This document shows positions 54,942 through 63,643 of a stretch of 64,000 bases of DNA, one piece after another. Every line of letters starts with the position of its first letter. Position 1 is the first letter of the stretch. The DNA is from an uncultured Aquimarina sp. (GTDB lineage: Bacteria; Bacteroidota; Bacteroidia; Flavobacteriales; Flavobacteriaceae): contig CANLMN010000005.1 in the NCBI GenBank assembly GCA_947492105.1, positions 1 through 64,000 of the forward strand, written 5' to 3'. The notes under the pieces are model-generated. The model searched no databases, had not been told where the DNA came from, and saw only the letters and a list, made by a program, of their open reading frames with translations. The position numbers and the translations under genes are program-made.

Positions 54942-55643
54942 TTGAAAATAGCATTATTAGGATATGGCAGAATGGGGAAAACTATTGAAAAAATAGCCAT
55001 TGATAGAGGTCATAGCATTGTATTAAAAGTAGATGAAAACACGACTACATATGATGTATCAGTAGCTGATGTGGCTATAGAATTTAGCATCCCATCTGTT
55101 GCAGTAAGCAATCTAACAAAATGTTTTAAAGCAGGTGTCCCAGTAGTATGTGGAACCACTGGTTGGTTAGATTCCTATGAGGAAATGACTAAATTATGTG
55201 AATCAAATAACGCTGCTTTTATCTATGCCTCTAACTTTAGTTTGGGTGTGAATATATTTTTTGAATTAAACAAAAAGTTAGCTGCTATAATGAATTCCCA
55301 AAAGCATTATAAAATTGCTACAGAAGAGATTCATCATACCAAAAAACTTGATGCTCCTAGTGGTACTGCAATTACATTAGCAGAAGGTATTATTGAACAT
55401 AGTGATCAAAAAAAATGGATTCTTGGAGAAGAAGGAGATGAAACTACCATTCCTATCGTAGCCAAACGAGAAGGCGATGTTCCCGGTACACATACTGTAT
55501 CCTATAATTCTGAAGTTGATCAGATTGAAATTAAACATACTGCTCATAATCGACTAGGTTTTGCATTGGGAGCTGTGGTAGCCGCAGAATGGTTACAGGA
55601 TAAAAAAGGAATTTACAAAATGAAAGATGTATTAGGTTTGTAA
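54942..55643 (+). CDS. dapB: 4-hydroxy-tetrahydrodipicolinate reductase
   Basis: A 233-residue enzyme of lysine/diaminopimelate synthesis. ALLGYGRMGKTIE is the nucleotide-binding motif, VVCGTTGWL follows, EEIHHTKKLDAPSGTAI is the signature with the catalytic His pair and Lys, and the C-terminal HTAHNRLGFALGA matches the family. The start codon is TTG. It lies in the par-lep gene line. Confidence 0.95.
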   Translation: MKIALLGYGRMGKTIEKIAIDRGHSIVLKVDENTTTYDVSVADVAIEFSIPSVAVSNLTKCFKAGVPVVCGTTGWLDSYEEMTKLCESNNAAFIYASNFSLGVNIFFELNKKLAAIMNSQKHYKIATEEIHHTKKLDAPSGTAITLAEGIIEHSDQKKWILGEEGDETTIPIVAKREGDVPGTHTVSYNSEVDQIEIKHTAHNRLGFALGAVVAAEWLQDKKGIYKMKDVLGL

Positions 55644-55689
55644 CAAAATCTATTATTTGACTACCTATACACAAAAGACATTAGATATT

Positions 55690-57408
55690 ATGACACTACC
55701 AGAATGGTTTATATTTTTTCTCGTTGTACAAGTTGTACATTTTCTTGCTACATGGAAATTATACGTTAAAGCAGGCAGACAAGCATGGGAAGCTGCTGTT
55801 CCTGTATACAATGCAGTAATCTTAATGAAAATTATTAACAGACCGTGGTGGTGGGTTATTCTAATTTTCATCCCAGTTATTAATATTATCATGATACCGA
55901 TAATTTGGGTGGAAACTATTCGTAGTTTTGGGCAAAATTCTACCAAAGACACGCTTTTGGTATTGGTTACGCTTGGTTTTTACATTTTCTACGTCAACTA
56001 TGCATTAGACGTCACACATATTGCGGATAGAAGCCTAAAGCCACGTACAGGTGCAGGAGAATGGACTAGCTCTATTTTGTTTGCTATTGTTGCTGCAACT
56101 GTTGTACATACGTACTTTATGCAACCGTATACTATACCTACGGGATCCTTAGAAAAAACCTTATTGGTAGGAGATTTTCTATTTGTTAGTAAGTTTCATT
56201 ATGGCGCCAGAATTCCTATGACAACGGTTTCATTACCCATGGTTCATGACTCCGTACCTCTAACAAAAAAGAAATCCTATTTCAAAAAACCACAATTGCC
56301 CTACATGCGCATTCCTGGTCTACAAAAAATTAAGCGAAATGATATTGTCGTTTTTAGTTGGCCTGCAGATACGGTTGTACAATTTTTCAAAAAAAGCAAA
56401 GGAGTTATCAAGCCTATTGACAAAAAATCCAACTATGTCAAGCGTTGTGTTGCTATACCAGGAGACACCTTGTCTCTAGTTAATGGCTATGTACACATAA
56501 ATGGAGTAAAAACAGTTTTACCAGAAAGAGCTAAGCCATTGTACAAACACTTAGTGACTCTAAAAGGAGAATTAAATAATAGTACCCTAGACCTGTTTGG
56601 TAGGGATTATTACGGAGGGTCGGTTGTCAAAATTCCTAACAACATCATGATAAAAGAGCGTACGGCCGAACTTATAGAAAAACGAGCGTACCTAGAATAT
56701 ATTAAAAAAGATAGTAGCTATACCTATTTTACTGGTGGAGTTGAAAACAATCAAGTTGCAAAATACCTTAATATCAGTCAGGCAAACAATATGGTATTGT
56801 TTAATATGACAGAAAAAGAAGCTATAGAACGCAAAAACAATCCCCAGATTGTAGATATACAAAGACATATTATCAAAGAAAAGACCACTCGTGTTTTTCC
56901 TCAAAACAATTCTTTTGCTGCCAATGAAGATAATATGGCCTCCTTATATATCCCAGAAGAAGGAAAAACTATAGGGATTACCACTCAGAATATCCCATTA
57001 TATAAAAGAATCATTGAAGTATATGAAGGAAGAGAGATTGGCCTAGCAAACAAAATCACAACCCGAGGAACAGAAGTACTTCTCAATGGTACGCCTATTA
57101 AAGAATACACATTCAAACAGGATTATTACTGGATGATGGGAGACAATAGACACAATAGTGAAGATAGTCGCTTTTGGGGCTTTGTGCCCTTTAATCACGT
57201 TGTAGGGAAGCCTGTTTTTGTATTCTTTAGTAAAGATGGCAGTAAAAACATGTCTAGTTTGGACTGGGTACGTTGGGATCGCGTATTCACTACTGTAGGT
57301 GGTGATGGAGAACCTAAATCCTATTTATTATATTTCCTAATTGTATTAGCTGGGTATTTTGGATATAGCTATGTCAAAAAACGTAAAAAAGCAAATACAC
57401 CTGAATAA
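55690..57408 (+). CDS. lepB: Signal peptidase I, large Bacteroidota type
   Basis: A 572-residue protease with four hydrophobic segments at the N-terminus (residues 1-125), including a DUF5684-like region (FLATWKLYVKAGRQAWEA). The S26 catalytic Ser is in PTGSLEKTL and the Lys in NYVKRCVAIPGD, with GDNRHNSEDSRFWGFV in box E. A long insertion (about 250-440) separates the motifs. It cleaves signal peptides at the inner membrane. The ATG at 55690 is used; an earlier TTG at 55657 is less likely. The stop overlaps the next gene by one base. Confidence 0.95.
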   Translation: MTLPEWFIFFLVVQVVHFLATWKLYVKAGRQAWEAAVPVYNAVILMKIINRPWWWVILIFIPVINIIMIPIIWVETIRSFGQNSTKDTLLVLVTLGFYIFYVNYALDVTHIADRSLKPRTGAGEWTSSILFAIVAATVVHTYFMQPYTIPTGSLEKTLLVGDFLFVSKFHYGARIPMTTVSLPMVHDSVPLTKKKSYFKKPQLPYMRIPGLQKIKRNDIVVFSWPADTVVQFFKKSKGVIKPIDKKSNYVKRCVAIPGDTLSLVNGYVHINGVKTVLPERAKPLYKHLVTLKGELNNSTLDLFGRDYYGGSVVKIPNNIMIKERTAELIEKRAYLEYIKKDSSYTYFTGGVENNQVAKYLNISQANNMVLFNMTEKEAIERKNNPQIVDIQRHIIKEKTTRVFPQNNSFAANEDNMASLYIPEEGKTIGITTQNIPLYKRIIEVYEGREIGLANKITTRGTEVLLNGTPIKEYTFKQDYYWMMGDNRHNSEDSRFWGFVPFNHVVGKPVFVFFSKDGSKNMSSLDWVRWDRVFTTVGGDGEPKSYLLYFLIVLAGYFGYSYVKKRKKANTPE

Positions 57409-58037
57409 TGCATAATACAACGTTATTACACCCTTCATATTTTGGTTCCATTGCGAGCTATGCTTCATTAGCACAAGCAACCACTGTGCTTTTTGAAAAT
57501 GAGGATAACTATCAAAAACAAACCTATCGCAATAGAATGTATATCTATGGTGCTAATGGTAAGTTATTACTCAATATTCCTATCAAGCACAGCAAATCTG
57601 AGCAGCATCAAAAATATAAAGATGTAAAAATAGAAAATGATTTCCAGTGGCAAAAAGTCCATTGGAAATCATTAGAAACAGCATACCGCACCTCACCATT
57701 CTTTGAGTATTATGAAGACGAGTTTGTACATCTTTTTGAAAAAAAACAAAACTATTTATTAGATTTCAATTATCAATGTATGGAGGCAGTATTTGGATGT
57801 CTCCAAATAGAGCAAAAAATCAATAAAACGACTACATACCACAAAAAAGCAGATGTAACTGACGATCATCGCTTATTAATCAATGCAAAAACACCAAAAT
57901 TTGAATACCTAGAGCCTTATATCCAAGTTTTTGAAAATAAAGCAGGTTTTATCCCCAACCTGAGTATTCTTGACTTATTATTCAATGAAGGGACCAATGC
58001 CGTGACCTATCTCAAACGGCAAGAATTAACTTGGTAG
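57408..58037 (+). CDS. WbqC-like family protein
   Basis: A 209-residue protein of the WbqC family: LHPSYFGSIASYASLAQA at the start, YRNRMYIYGANGKLLLNIPI in the middle, and LDLLFNEG near the end. Family members occur near glycan or signal peptidase genes in Bacteroidota; the reaction is not established. It overlaps lepB by one base and abuts the DUF6122 gene. Confidence 0.9.
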   Translation: MHNTTLLHPSYFGSIASYASLAQATTVLFENEDNYQKQTYRNRMYIYGANGKLLLNIPIKHSKSEQHQKYKDVKIENDFQWQKVHWKSLETAYRTSPFFEYYEDEFVHLFEKKQNYLLDFNYQCMEAVFGCLQIEQKINKTTTYHKKADVTDDHRLLINAKTPKFEYLEPYIQVFENKAGFIPNLSILDLLFNEGTNAVTYLKRQELTW

Positions 58038-58346
58038 ATGTTACGTTTTCTGATCCATTACGGATGCCATTTTGTAGTTCCAATTGCTTTAGCTTATACT
58101 ATATGTCCAAAAAAATGGAAATCCTATAGTATCGTATTCCTTCTTTCTATGTTGATTGATCTTGACCACCTTCTTGCAACTCCTACATTTGCCTCTAATC
58201 GATGTAGCATTGGTTTTCATCCGCTACATGGTACTTATGCAGCTATTCTTTACCTTGTAATGACCTATTTTCCAAAAACCCGAATATGGGGAATAGCACT
58301 TTTATGGCATCTAGTCACAGATCAAATAGATTGTTGGATGATGTAG
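58038..58346 (+). CDS. DUF6122 family membrane protein
   Basis: A 102-residue protein with three or four membrane helices. LLSMLIDLDHLLATPTF and CSIGFHPLHGTY carry conserved Asp and His residues of DUF6122, with a later DQIDCW. The His/Asp pattern suggests a metal site related to membrane-bound hydrolases, as inference. It directly follows the WbqC gene and ends the parA-to-here gene line. Confidence 0.85.
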   Translation: MLRFLIHYGCHFVVPIALAYTICPKKWKSYSIVFLLSMLIDLDHLLATPTFASNRCSIGFHPLHGTYAAILYLVMTYFPKTRIWGIALLWHLVTDQIDCWMM

Positions 58347-58589
58347 TTGTAATCAACTTTGGCAAGCTTCTCATATCCTTCTCACACGATTAAACATCCC
58401 TATACAAATAGCGCAGGTAGGTTTTCTAAACTGTGCTCCACCTTCACTATTAGCTATTCTAAAATTTCTATGATAGAATAACAGGCAATCACACCAATCG
58501 TATTGAGAATAGAGATTTTACGGACTCAATATTCTATAACTGACTATAGACGAGGACAGCCTTTTATTGGTCTTACTCTTATGGTAATA

Positions 58590-58625
58590 AAACCAGAGAA
58601 ACCTTCTCTGGTTTCTGATTTTGTT
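58590..58625 (+). terminator. Probable terminator of the parA-DUF6122 gene line
   Basis: A perfect 11 bp stem (AAACCAGAGAA, loop ACC, TTCTCTGGTTT) is followed by CTGATTTTGTT. It lies about 245 bases after the last gene. Bases 58347-58589 show no gene. Confidence 0.55.
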
Positions 58626-58637
58626 AAATCTAAACTA

Positions 58638-58800
58638 ATACCATTCATCCTTTGAATTTACTGGGGTAAAATTTTCTTTTTCCGCCTCAGCTTCAGCATA
58701 AAAATAAACCATAACTATGACTATGCTTGATGTTTCTGCTGAAGCTCAAACAAAAAAATCTTAATTTCTCTTTCCGGTAAATTCAAACAACAAATGGTAT
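58638..58800 (+). repeat. Interspersed repeat, copy R6 (pure B type)
   Basis: A 163 bp element from ATACC to GGTAT. The B-left arm has CTTTGAATTTACTGGGG and CCTCAGCTTCAGCA. The core is CCATAACTATGACTATGCTT, and the B-right arm has TTTCTGCTGAAGCTCAAAC and TTTCCGGTAAATTCAAAC. CAGCTTCAGCA can pair with TGCTGAAGCT. It lies 137 bases past the 3' end of the T9SS type A gene. Confidence 0.88.
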
Positions 58801-58937
58801 TAGGTAGTTTTCCCTCAGGCACTACCTAAATTTATATGAAACAAAAAGGTCTAGTTTGATTTAAAAACCACTTAATTCTCTTCTTATACCATAAAGTGGT
58901 TAAAACTTTTAACAATTCTCTAGAAAAACGCTCTTTT

Positions 58938-60389
58938 TTAAAGAACCATCAACTTCATTGTTTGTTGAGTTAGCCCAACACGAGCTTTCAGAAAATATAA
59001 CCCCGCAGGCCACTCTACGATATTTACAACTGAAGAGCTTTCTTTTTGTATTTGCACTCCATTTACGGTATACAATTCCCATTCTACAGATTCACTTAAC
59101 TGAAACACCCCAGAAGCACTAGGATTTGGGTATACTAGGAATGACTTATCACTACGATCAAAGGAATCTGTTGATAAACTTTCTACGACATTCAACATAA
59201 AAGACGTTTCGCTAGTTGCTCCCAAGTTATCTGTTGCAACAATTTTAATCTCATGTTCCCCAATAGGTAATCCATTAAGTTCCTCTGGATTACTAGAACC
59301 ATCATGCCCCCATTCGTATGGTGCAGCTCTTTCTGCACGTATATTTTTATTATTGATAAAAATTTCAGCTTTCTCTATACCATCTGCATCACTTATAGTT
59401 ACTTCTACTTTTAAATCATACCCAAGAGATACAACTTGATCACCAGAAGGAACTTTTAGTGCAATAATTGGTTTTGTTTCTTCTTCCTCTTCGATTATAC
59501 AAGGGTTCTCAAAAAGTTGACGAGCCTCTTTTGCTCCCGCCCTTTCATTACCACCATTTGGCCCACCAGAAATCAACCAATATACCATCCCAGAATCAGA
59601 AGGGTCAAACTTCACAAAGTTACCTGTAGAAAACTGGTCTCTTGAATATACCCAAGCCAAATTAGGATTTTTACTATCTCTTAGCCAATACCATTTACTC
59701 CTAGGTGTACTAAAATCATCATCTCCATTACTCGAATTTTGATCCGTAATTTCTATTAAAGTAAGTCCGTTATTCTTCTCAAAAGCTCTTAAATCTTCCC
59801 AAGTATGACTATCATCACCACAGTCACCATGTTTTTCATTCCAAGCAGAATGCGATACAATTGATACGTTTGACAGCACATTTTTATTTGCACTATTCAA
59901 TGCTCGCCAAATACTTTCCATAGGTCCAGCTGCAACAATCCATAAAGGATTATTTGCGGTACTTTTATTTATCTCTATCACAAATTTATCCGTTGACGCT
60001 TTTGGATCTGAATAAAAGTCGTGAATCCTATTTGAATCATATCCAAAGCGTTCTATAAGACCCGCTGCACTTTCTTGCATTTTACCATGTAATACATTAT
60101 TCACATTACATATATGGTTTGAATGCTCTACAAATGTTACATTGCTCTGAAGGCCTGCTGCCCATGTAAATGCCAGTGACATTGGCAACGCTCCAACATC
60201 ATCAGGATCATGCTGATTACCATCAAAACTCATTGCTATCCTCCCACCAGGAAAATTAATTTCTGGAATACAGTTAGCATTTTGAGTTTGTTGATTAATT
60301 GATTGCGCATGTACAGCACTGCTAACAGCAAAATAACTACAAATAAAAAACAGGAGTATATTTTGGGATACACCGTTGGACAATGTCAT
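58938..60389 (-). CDS. Secreted T9SS type A protein with nucleoside-hydrolase-like domain
   Basis: A 483-residue protein. A signal peptide (1-29) precedes an N-terminal domain (about 45-300) starting RIAMSFDGNQHDPDDVGAL, whose Asp cluster and the later WIVAAGPMESIWRAL resemble the nucleoside-hydrolase/DUF1593 fold; I cannot name the substrate. An Ig-like module (about 310-400; LKVPSGDQVVSLGYDLKVEVTI region) follows. The C-terminal ~75 residues (FLVYPNPSASGVFQL ... AGLYFLKARVGLTQQ) are the type A sorting signal for type IX secretion. The gene is bracketed by repeats R6 and R7 in the same orientation. Confidence 0.85.
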   Translation of the reverse strand: MTLSNGVSQNILLFFICSYFAVSSAVHAQSINQQTQNANCIPEINFPGGRIAMSFDGNQHDPDDVGALPMSLAFTWAAGLQSNVTFVEHSNHICNVNNVLHGKMQESAAGLIERFGYDSNRIHDFYSDPKASTDKFVIEINKSTANNPLWIVAAGPMESIWRALNSANKNVLSNVSIVSHSAWNEKHGDCGDDSHTWEDLRAFEKNNGLTLIEITDQNSSNGDDDFSTPRSKWYWLRDSKNPNLAWVYSRDQFSTGNFVKFDPSDSGMVYWLISGGPNGGNERAGAKEARQLFENPCIIEEEEETKPIIALKVPSGDQVVSLGYDLKVEVTISDADGIEKAEIFINNKNIRAERAAPYEWGHDGSSNPEELNGLPIGEHEIKIVATDNLGATSETSFMLNVVESLSTDSFDRSDKSFLVYPNPSASGVFQLSESVEWELYTVNGVQIQKESSSVVNIVEWPAGLYFLKARVGLTQQTMKLMVL

Positions 60390-60417
60390 AATTCTTTAGT
60401 TTAGATTGAATATTCGA

Positions 60418-60425
60418 CAAAAGTA
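60418..60425 (-). promoter_or_regulatory. Predicted -7 box for the T9SS type A gene
   Basis: TACTTTTG on the minus strand, an exact TAnnTTTG match, 28 bases upstream of the ATG at 60389. Confidence 0.5.
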
Positions 60426-60552
60426 AACTACAATTATGGATTGTCGGTAAATTAAGAAGGCTTGTTCGACACAGAAACCGATATTATCGACGTAGTACAA
60501 AAAGGAACCCAATAAAGAAGAAAAACCTAATATTTCTTAGTAATACCAAATT

Positions 60553-60716
60553 ATACCATTTATCCTTTGAATTTACTGGGATAAAATTTTCTTTTTTTGC
60601 CTCAGCTTCAGCATAAAATTAAACCGTAGCCGCGGCTATACTTCCTTTTTTATAGTTCAAACTAGCAAAAAAATAGCTCACTGTCTTTTGGTCTACAATT
60701 ACATTTTAACTGGTAA
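60553..60716 (+). repeat. Interspersed repeat, copy R7 (B-left/A-right chimera)
   Basis: A 164 bp element whose left half is B type (TTTGAATTTACTGGGATAAA, CCTCAGCTTCAGCA). The right half, after the core CCGTAGCCGCGGCTATACTT, is A type (TTTATAGTTCAAACTAGC, TCTACAATTACATTTTAAC). It is the reciprocal of chimera R1. It lies between the T9SS type A gene's promoter and the end of the EEP gene; no gene is seen in the rest of that gap. Confidence 0.88.
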
Positions 60717-60854
60717 TAAATCTACACAAATAATGCGTTATCCAACTATCTCCCTATAAAATAAAAAGACAAAACACCATTGATAGTTTACGTATTCATC
60801 GTTGTAATTGGATCATAAACAAGTAAAAAAAGCCTAGTACACCCATTCCCTATA

Positions 60855-61880
60855 TCACAACGCTAGCCCTGTCATTACGGGATAGTGATCAGAAAGTAAA
60901 AAGTCATGATTTTCAAAAAAATCAATCTTAAATGCTTCATCTGCCAAAATAAAGTCTATTCTGGTTGGAAAAAATCGAAAATCATAGGTTTTACCAAAAC
61001 CGCTCCCTCGCTCCTTGAACGTATCTACCAAACCTTGCTCTCGAAATTTATCATAGATGTAGGAATAAGCTGTATTATTAAAATCGCCAGCAACAATATT
61101 TTTGTATGGACTTTTTTTCATGTGCTCCAACACCTGTTCCATTTGAGTTTGCTGTTTTACAAAAGAGCCACTAATACGCTTAAGTAATTTTTGTGCTGCC
61201 TCCCTTTGCAGTGCTTTTGCGTTCGGACTAATTCTATGAGATTGAAAATGAACATTATAAATCCTTATAGTATCTTTTTTATAACGCACATCAACGAATA
61301 CAGCGTTGTTTGCTGTCCGTTCAAATTTTAATGTTCCTTTATTAATAATAGGCAGTTGCGAATAGATTGCTTGCCCCACTTCGTTTGTGTTATTATTAAA
61401 GTCGATATACTTATATTTAAAATAACTAAAATCTATATTGGGACTGTAATAAAACTCCTGTGCACAGAAAATCATTGGTTCCTGTTCCTTTACAAAGTCC
61501 GAAATATCCTTCCCTACAGTCTTATTATCTTTAATCCAATCAAAACGATCAAACTGGTGTACATTATAACTCAATAATGTTAACTGATCCGTTATTGTTG
61601 CTTTGGTATTCCCTCCAAATTTATAAAGAGATTTAAGGTGAGAAAGCCCCAGTAGTAATATCAGTAAAGACAATAATAATTGTTTTTTTAAGCGTGCTGC
61701 CCAATAGCACAAAAAACAGCCATTGATCACCAATAACAAGGGCACAGCAAGACTCAAAACGGATAATAAAGGAAATGTACTCGGTGAAATATAGGGTAAG
61801 CTATAAGACAGTAAAAGCACAAAAGCTAGTACCGAATTAATCAAAAAGATCAGTTTATCTGTCCACTTAACATATCTCAC
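60855..61880 (-). CDS. Endonuclease/exonuclease/phosphatase family membrane protein
   Basis: A 341-residue protein with three N-terminal membrane helices (about 10-90) and an EEP domain. LLSYNVHQFDRFD opens the domain, CAQEFY carries the metal-binding Glu, VAGDFNNTAYSY the catalytic Asp/Asn, and LLSDHYPVMTGL the catalytic Asp-His at the end. It could cut phosphodiesters of nucleic acids or lipids; the membrane anchor suggests a periplasmic substrate. It follows the rhomboid gene by 29 bases in the mutL line. Confidence 0.88.
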   Translation of the reverse strand: MRYVKWTDKLIFLINSVLAFVLLLSYSLPYISPSTFPLLSVLSLAVPLLLVINGCFLCYWAARLKKQLLLSLLILLLGLSHLKSLYKFGGNTKATITDQLTLLSYNVHQFDRFDWIKDNKTVGKDISDFVKEQEPMIFCAQEFYYSPNIDFSYFKYKYIDFNNNTNEVGQAIYSQLPIINKGTLKFERTANNAVFVDVRYKKDTIRIYNVHFQSHRISPNAKALQREAAQKLLKRISGSFVKQQTQMEQVLEHMKKSPYKNIVAGDFNNTAYSYIYDKFREQGLVDTFKERGSGFGKTYDFRFFPTRIDFILADEAFKIDFFENHDFLLSDHYPVMTGLAL

Positions 61881-61909
61881 ACGATTATTTTTTTGATTAT
61901 TTTTGCATA

Positions 61910-62833
61910 TTACTCTTTCCCCACTCTAAACAAAAAATCTTTTTCTCCTTTGGTCAGGCTTTCGTAACCACTCTTACTAATCTTATCAAGAATAGCATCA
62001 ATTTTTTGTTGTTGCTCATTCTTTTTTATCCTGTTCACAGAAGGACTATCCGATGCTGATTTTGCACTCGTACTATTTTGCCTTGCCTGTTTAGGTTTTG
62101 ATTTATGCACTGTTTTAAGTGGGGATTTTTTTGAGGAAGAAAAGAGTCCCAGAAAACTTTTTGCAAATTTTTCGAATCCACTACCAATATCATTTCCTTT
62201 TTGTAATTGAGTCGCATACATATATCCAAAAAGTGCTCCCCCAAGGTGTGCCAAATGCCCGCCTGCATTACCCATTGGAATCTGTACAACATCACTAATT
62301 ACAAAAAACGCTGCAATCCACCATAATTTAATGTTTCCCAAAAAAAACATCCGAACAGACAAATTGGGAGCATATGTTGCTACTACCAAAAATATTGCCA
62401 TTACCGATGCCGATGCACCAATCAACACAGAAGCGCCAATATTGCTGAATACAGGAAATAAATTATATGATAACATATACACCAAGGCTCCCATAATGGC
62501 ACCCAACATATACACTGTTATTATCCTTTTTCCAGAAAAATATGTCATAAAAATCCGACCAGAAAAGTACAAAATCATCATATTCATCAATAGATGCCAC
62601 AATCCAGAATGCATAAAGGCATATGTGATAATAGTCCACGGCTTATATACATACGCTTCAATTTCTTTTGGAAAAACAAACCATTCATCTGCAAAATCTT
62701 CCGGTAGCTTAAACAAAAAAGCTATAGTTTTTAATAAAAAAAACAACACAAACACTACTACATTTATAGCAATCAAACGCTCTACAATGGTAGCTGTATA
62801 ATATTTTAATTTTAGATCTTTTAACAGGCTCAT
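61910..62833 (-). CDS. Rhomboid-family intramembrane serine protease (second copy)
   Basis: A 307-residue six-helix membrane protease. The catalytic Ser141 is in LIGASASVM (GxSx) and His196 in GGHLAHLGGALFGY; the HSGLWHLLMNMM segment (about 75-86) supplies the conserved His and Asn. A basic, Ser-rich cytoplasmic tail of about 90 residues follows, ending in SLTKGEKDFLFRVGKE. The ATG at 62833 overlaps the upstream rhomboid stop (ATGA), so the two are coupled. Confidence 0.92.
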   Translation of the reverse strand: MSLLKDLKLKYYTATIVERLIAINVVVFVLFFLLKTIAFLFKLPEDFADEWFVFPKEIEAYVYKPWTIITYAFMHSGLWHLLMNMMILYFSGRIFMTYFSGKRIITVYMLGAIMGALVYMLSYNLFPVFSNIGASVLIGASASVMAIFLVVATYAPNLSVRMFFLGNIKLWWIAAFFVISDVVQIPMGNAGGHLAHLGGALFGYMYATQLQKGNDIGSGFEKFAKSFLGLFSSSKKSPLKTVHKSKPKQARQNSTSAKSASDSPSVNRIKKNEQQQKIDAILDKISKSGYESLTKGEKDFLFRVGKE

Positions 62834-63624
62834 TGATCCCATCGGTTTTTATTAAACGAATTCTTTTTCCAGTACCACATCAGTATAAAGCCTATTAAAG
62901 CTCCCCCAACATGAGCCAAAAAAGCGGTGTTCGATGGACTAAAAATTGATATCCCTGTTATAGCAGAGAATAAGTCCAAGGCAATTATTCCAGGAATAAA
63001 ATATTTTGCTTTTATGGGAACTGGAAAGAAAATCATCATCAGTTTATGGTCTGGAAATGCCATTGCAAATCCAGCCAAAACTCCCATCAAGGCACCAGAA
63101 GCTCCTGCCAAGGTCCCATAATATGATTGAGAAAAAACATCCCATTTCTTTTGAGTAAAAACACCATCTGGAAGCTTATCATAATTCCCAGTATCCAATA
63201 TATTTAACACCTCTTGTTTTCCTAACCCGCCTATATTCACTACCTCATTGAGGATGCTACTAAACTGTATATAATCCCATCCACCATGAATCAAAAGGCC
63301 ACCAAGACCAGCAGAAAAATAAAAAAATATAAATTTCTTTTTACCCAAAAACTCCTCTACAGGAGTTCCAAACATATACAAACCAAACATATTAAATAGT
63401 ATATGCTGAAAATATATCGTTGTACCTCCTTGCGGAGTTGGTACATAATTAGCATGCATGAACATGTGCGTTACGATCTGCCATGGTCGAAACATAGAAT
63501 TTAACGGAAAATGGTAATTAAATAGATCATTAAACATCCTACCCTCCTGAATAGTCAGTGCGCCAATCCAAAAAACCACATTTATCAGGATTAAGTGTTT
63601 TACCGTATCTGTAATCTTCCCCAT
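62830..63624 (-). CDS. Rhomboid-family intramembrane serine protease (first copy)
   Basis: A 264-residue membrane protease. The catalytic Ser176 is in LAGASGALMGV, His238 in FLAHVGGALIGF, and the conserved HILFNMFGLYMFG helix is at 74-86. Loops between helices 2 and 4 are longer than in GlpG. It lies 19 bases after mutL. Substrates are unknown; tandem paralogues may split substrates or act together. Confidence 0.93.
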   Translation of the reverse strand: MGKITDTVKHLILINVVFWIGALTIQEGRMFNDLFNYHFPLNSMFRPWQIVTHMFMHANYVPTPQGGTTIYFQHILFNMFGLYMFGTPVEEFLGKKKFIFFYFSAGLGGLLIHGGWDYIQFSSILNEVVNIGGLGKQEVLNILDTGNYDKLPDGVFTQKKWDVFSQSYYGTLAGASGALMGVLAGFAMAFPDHKLMMIFFPVPIKAKYFIPGIIALDLFSAITGISIFSPSNTAFLAHVGGALIGFILMWYWKKNSFNKNRWDQ

Positions 63625-63643
63625 TTATCTATTCACTTTTTTT

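Noticed and set aside
63451-63475. GCATGCATG resembling the MarR operator core
   Set aside because: It lies inside the rhomboid coding sequence, lacks the flanking symmetry (TA...TA) and is not at a promoter.
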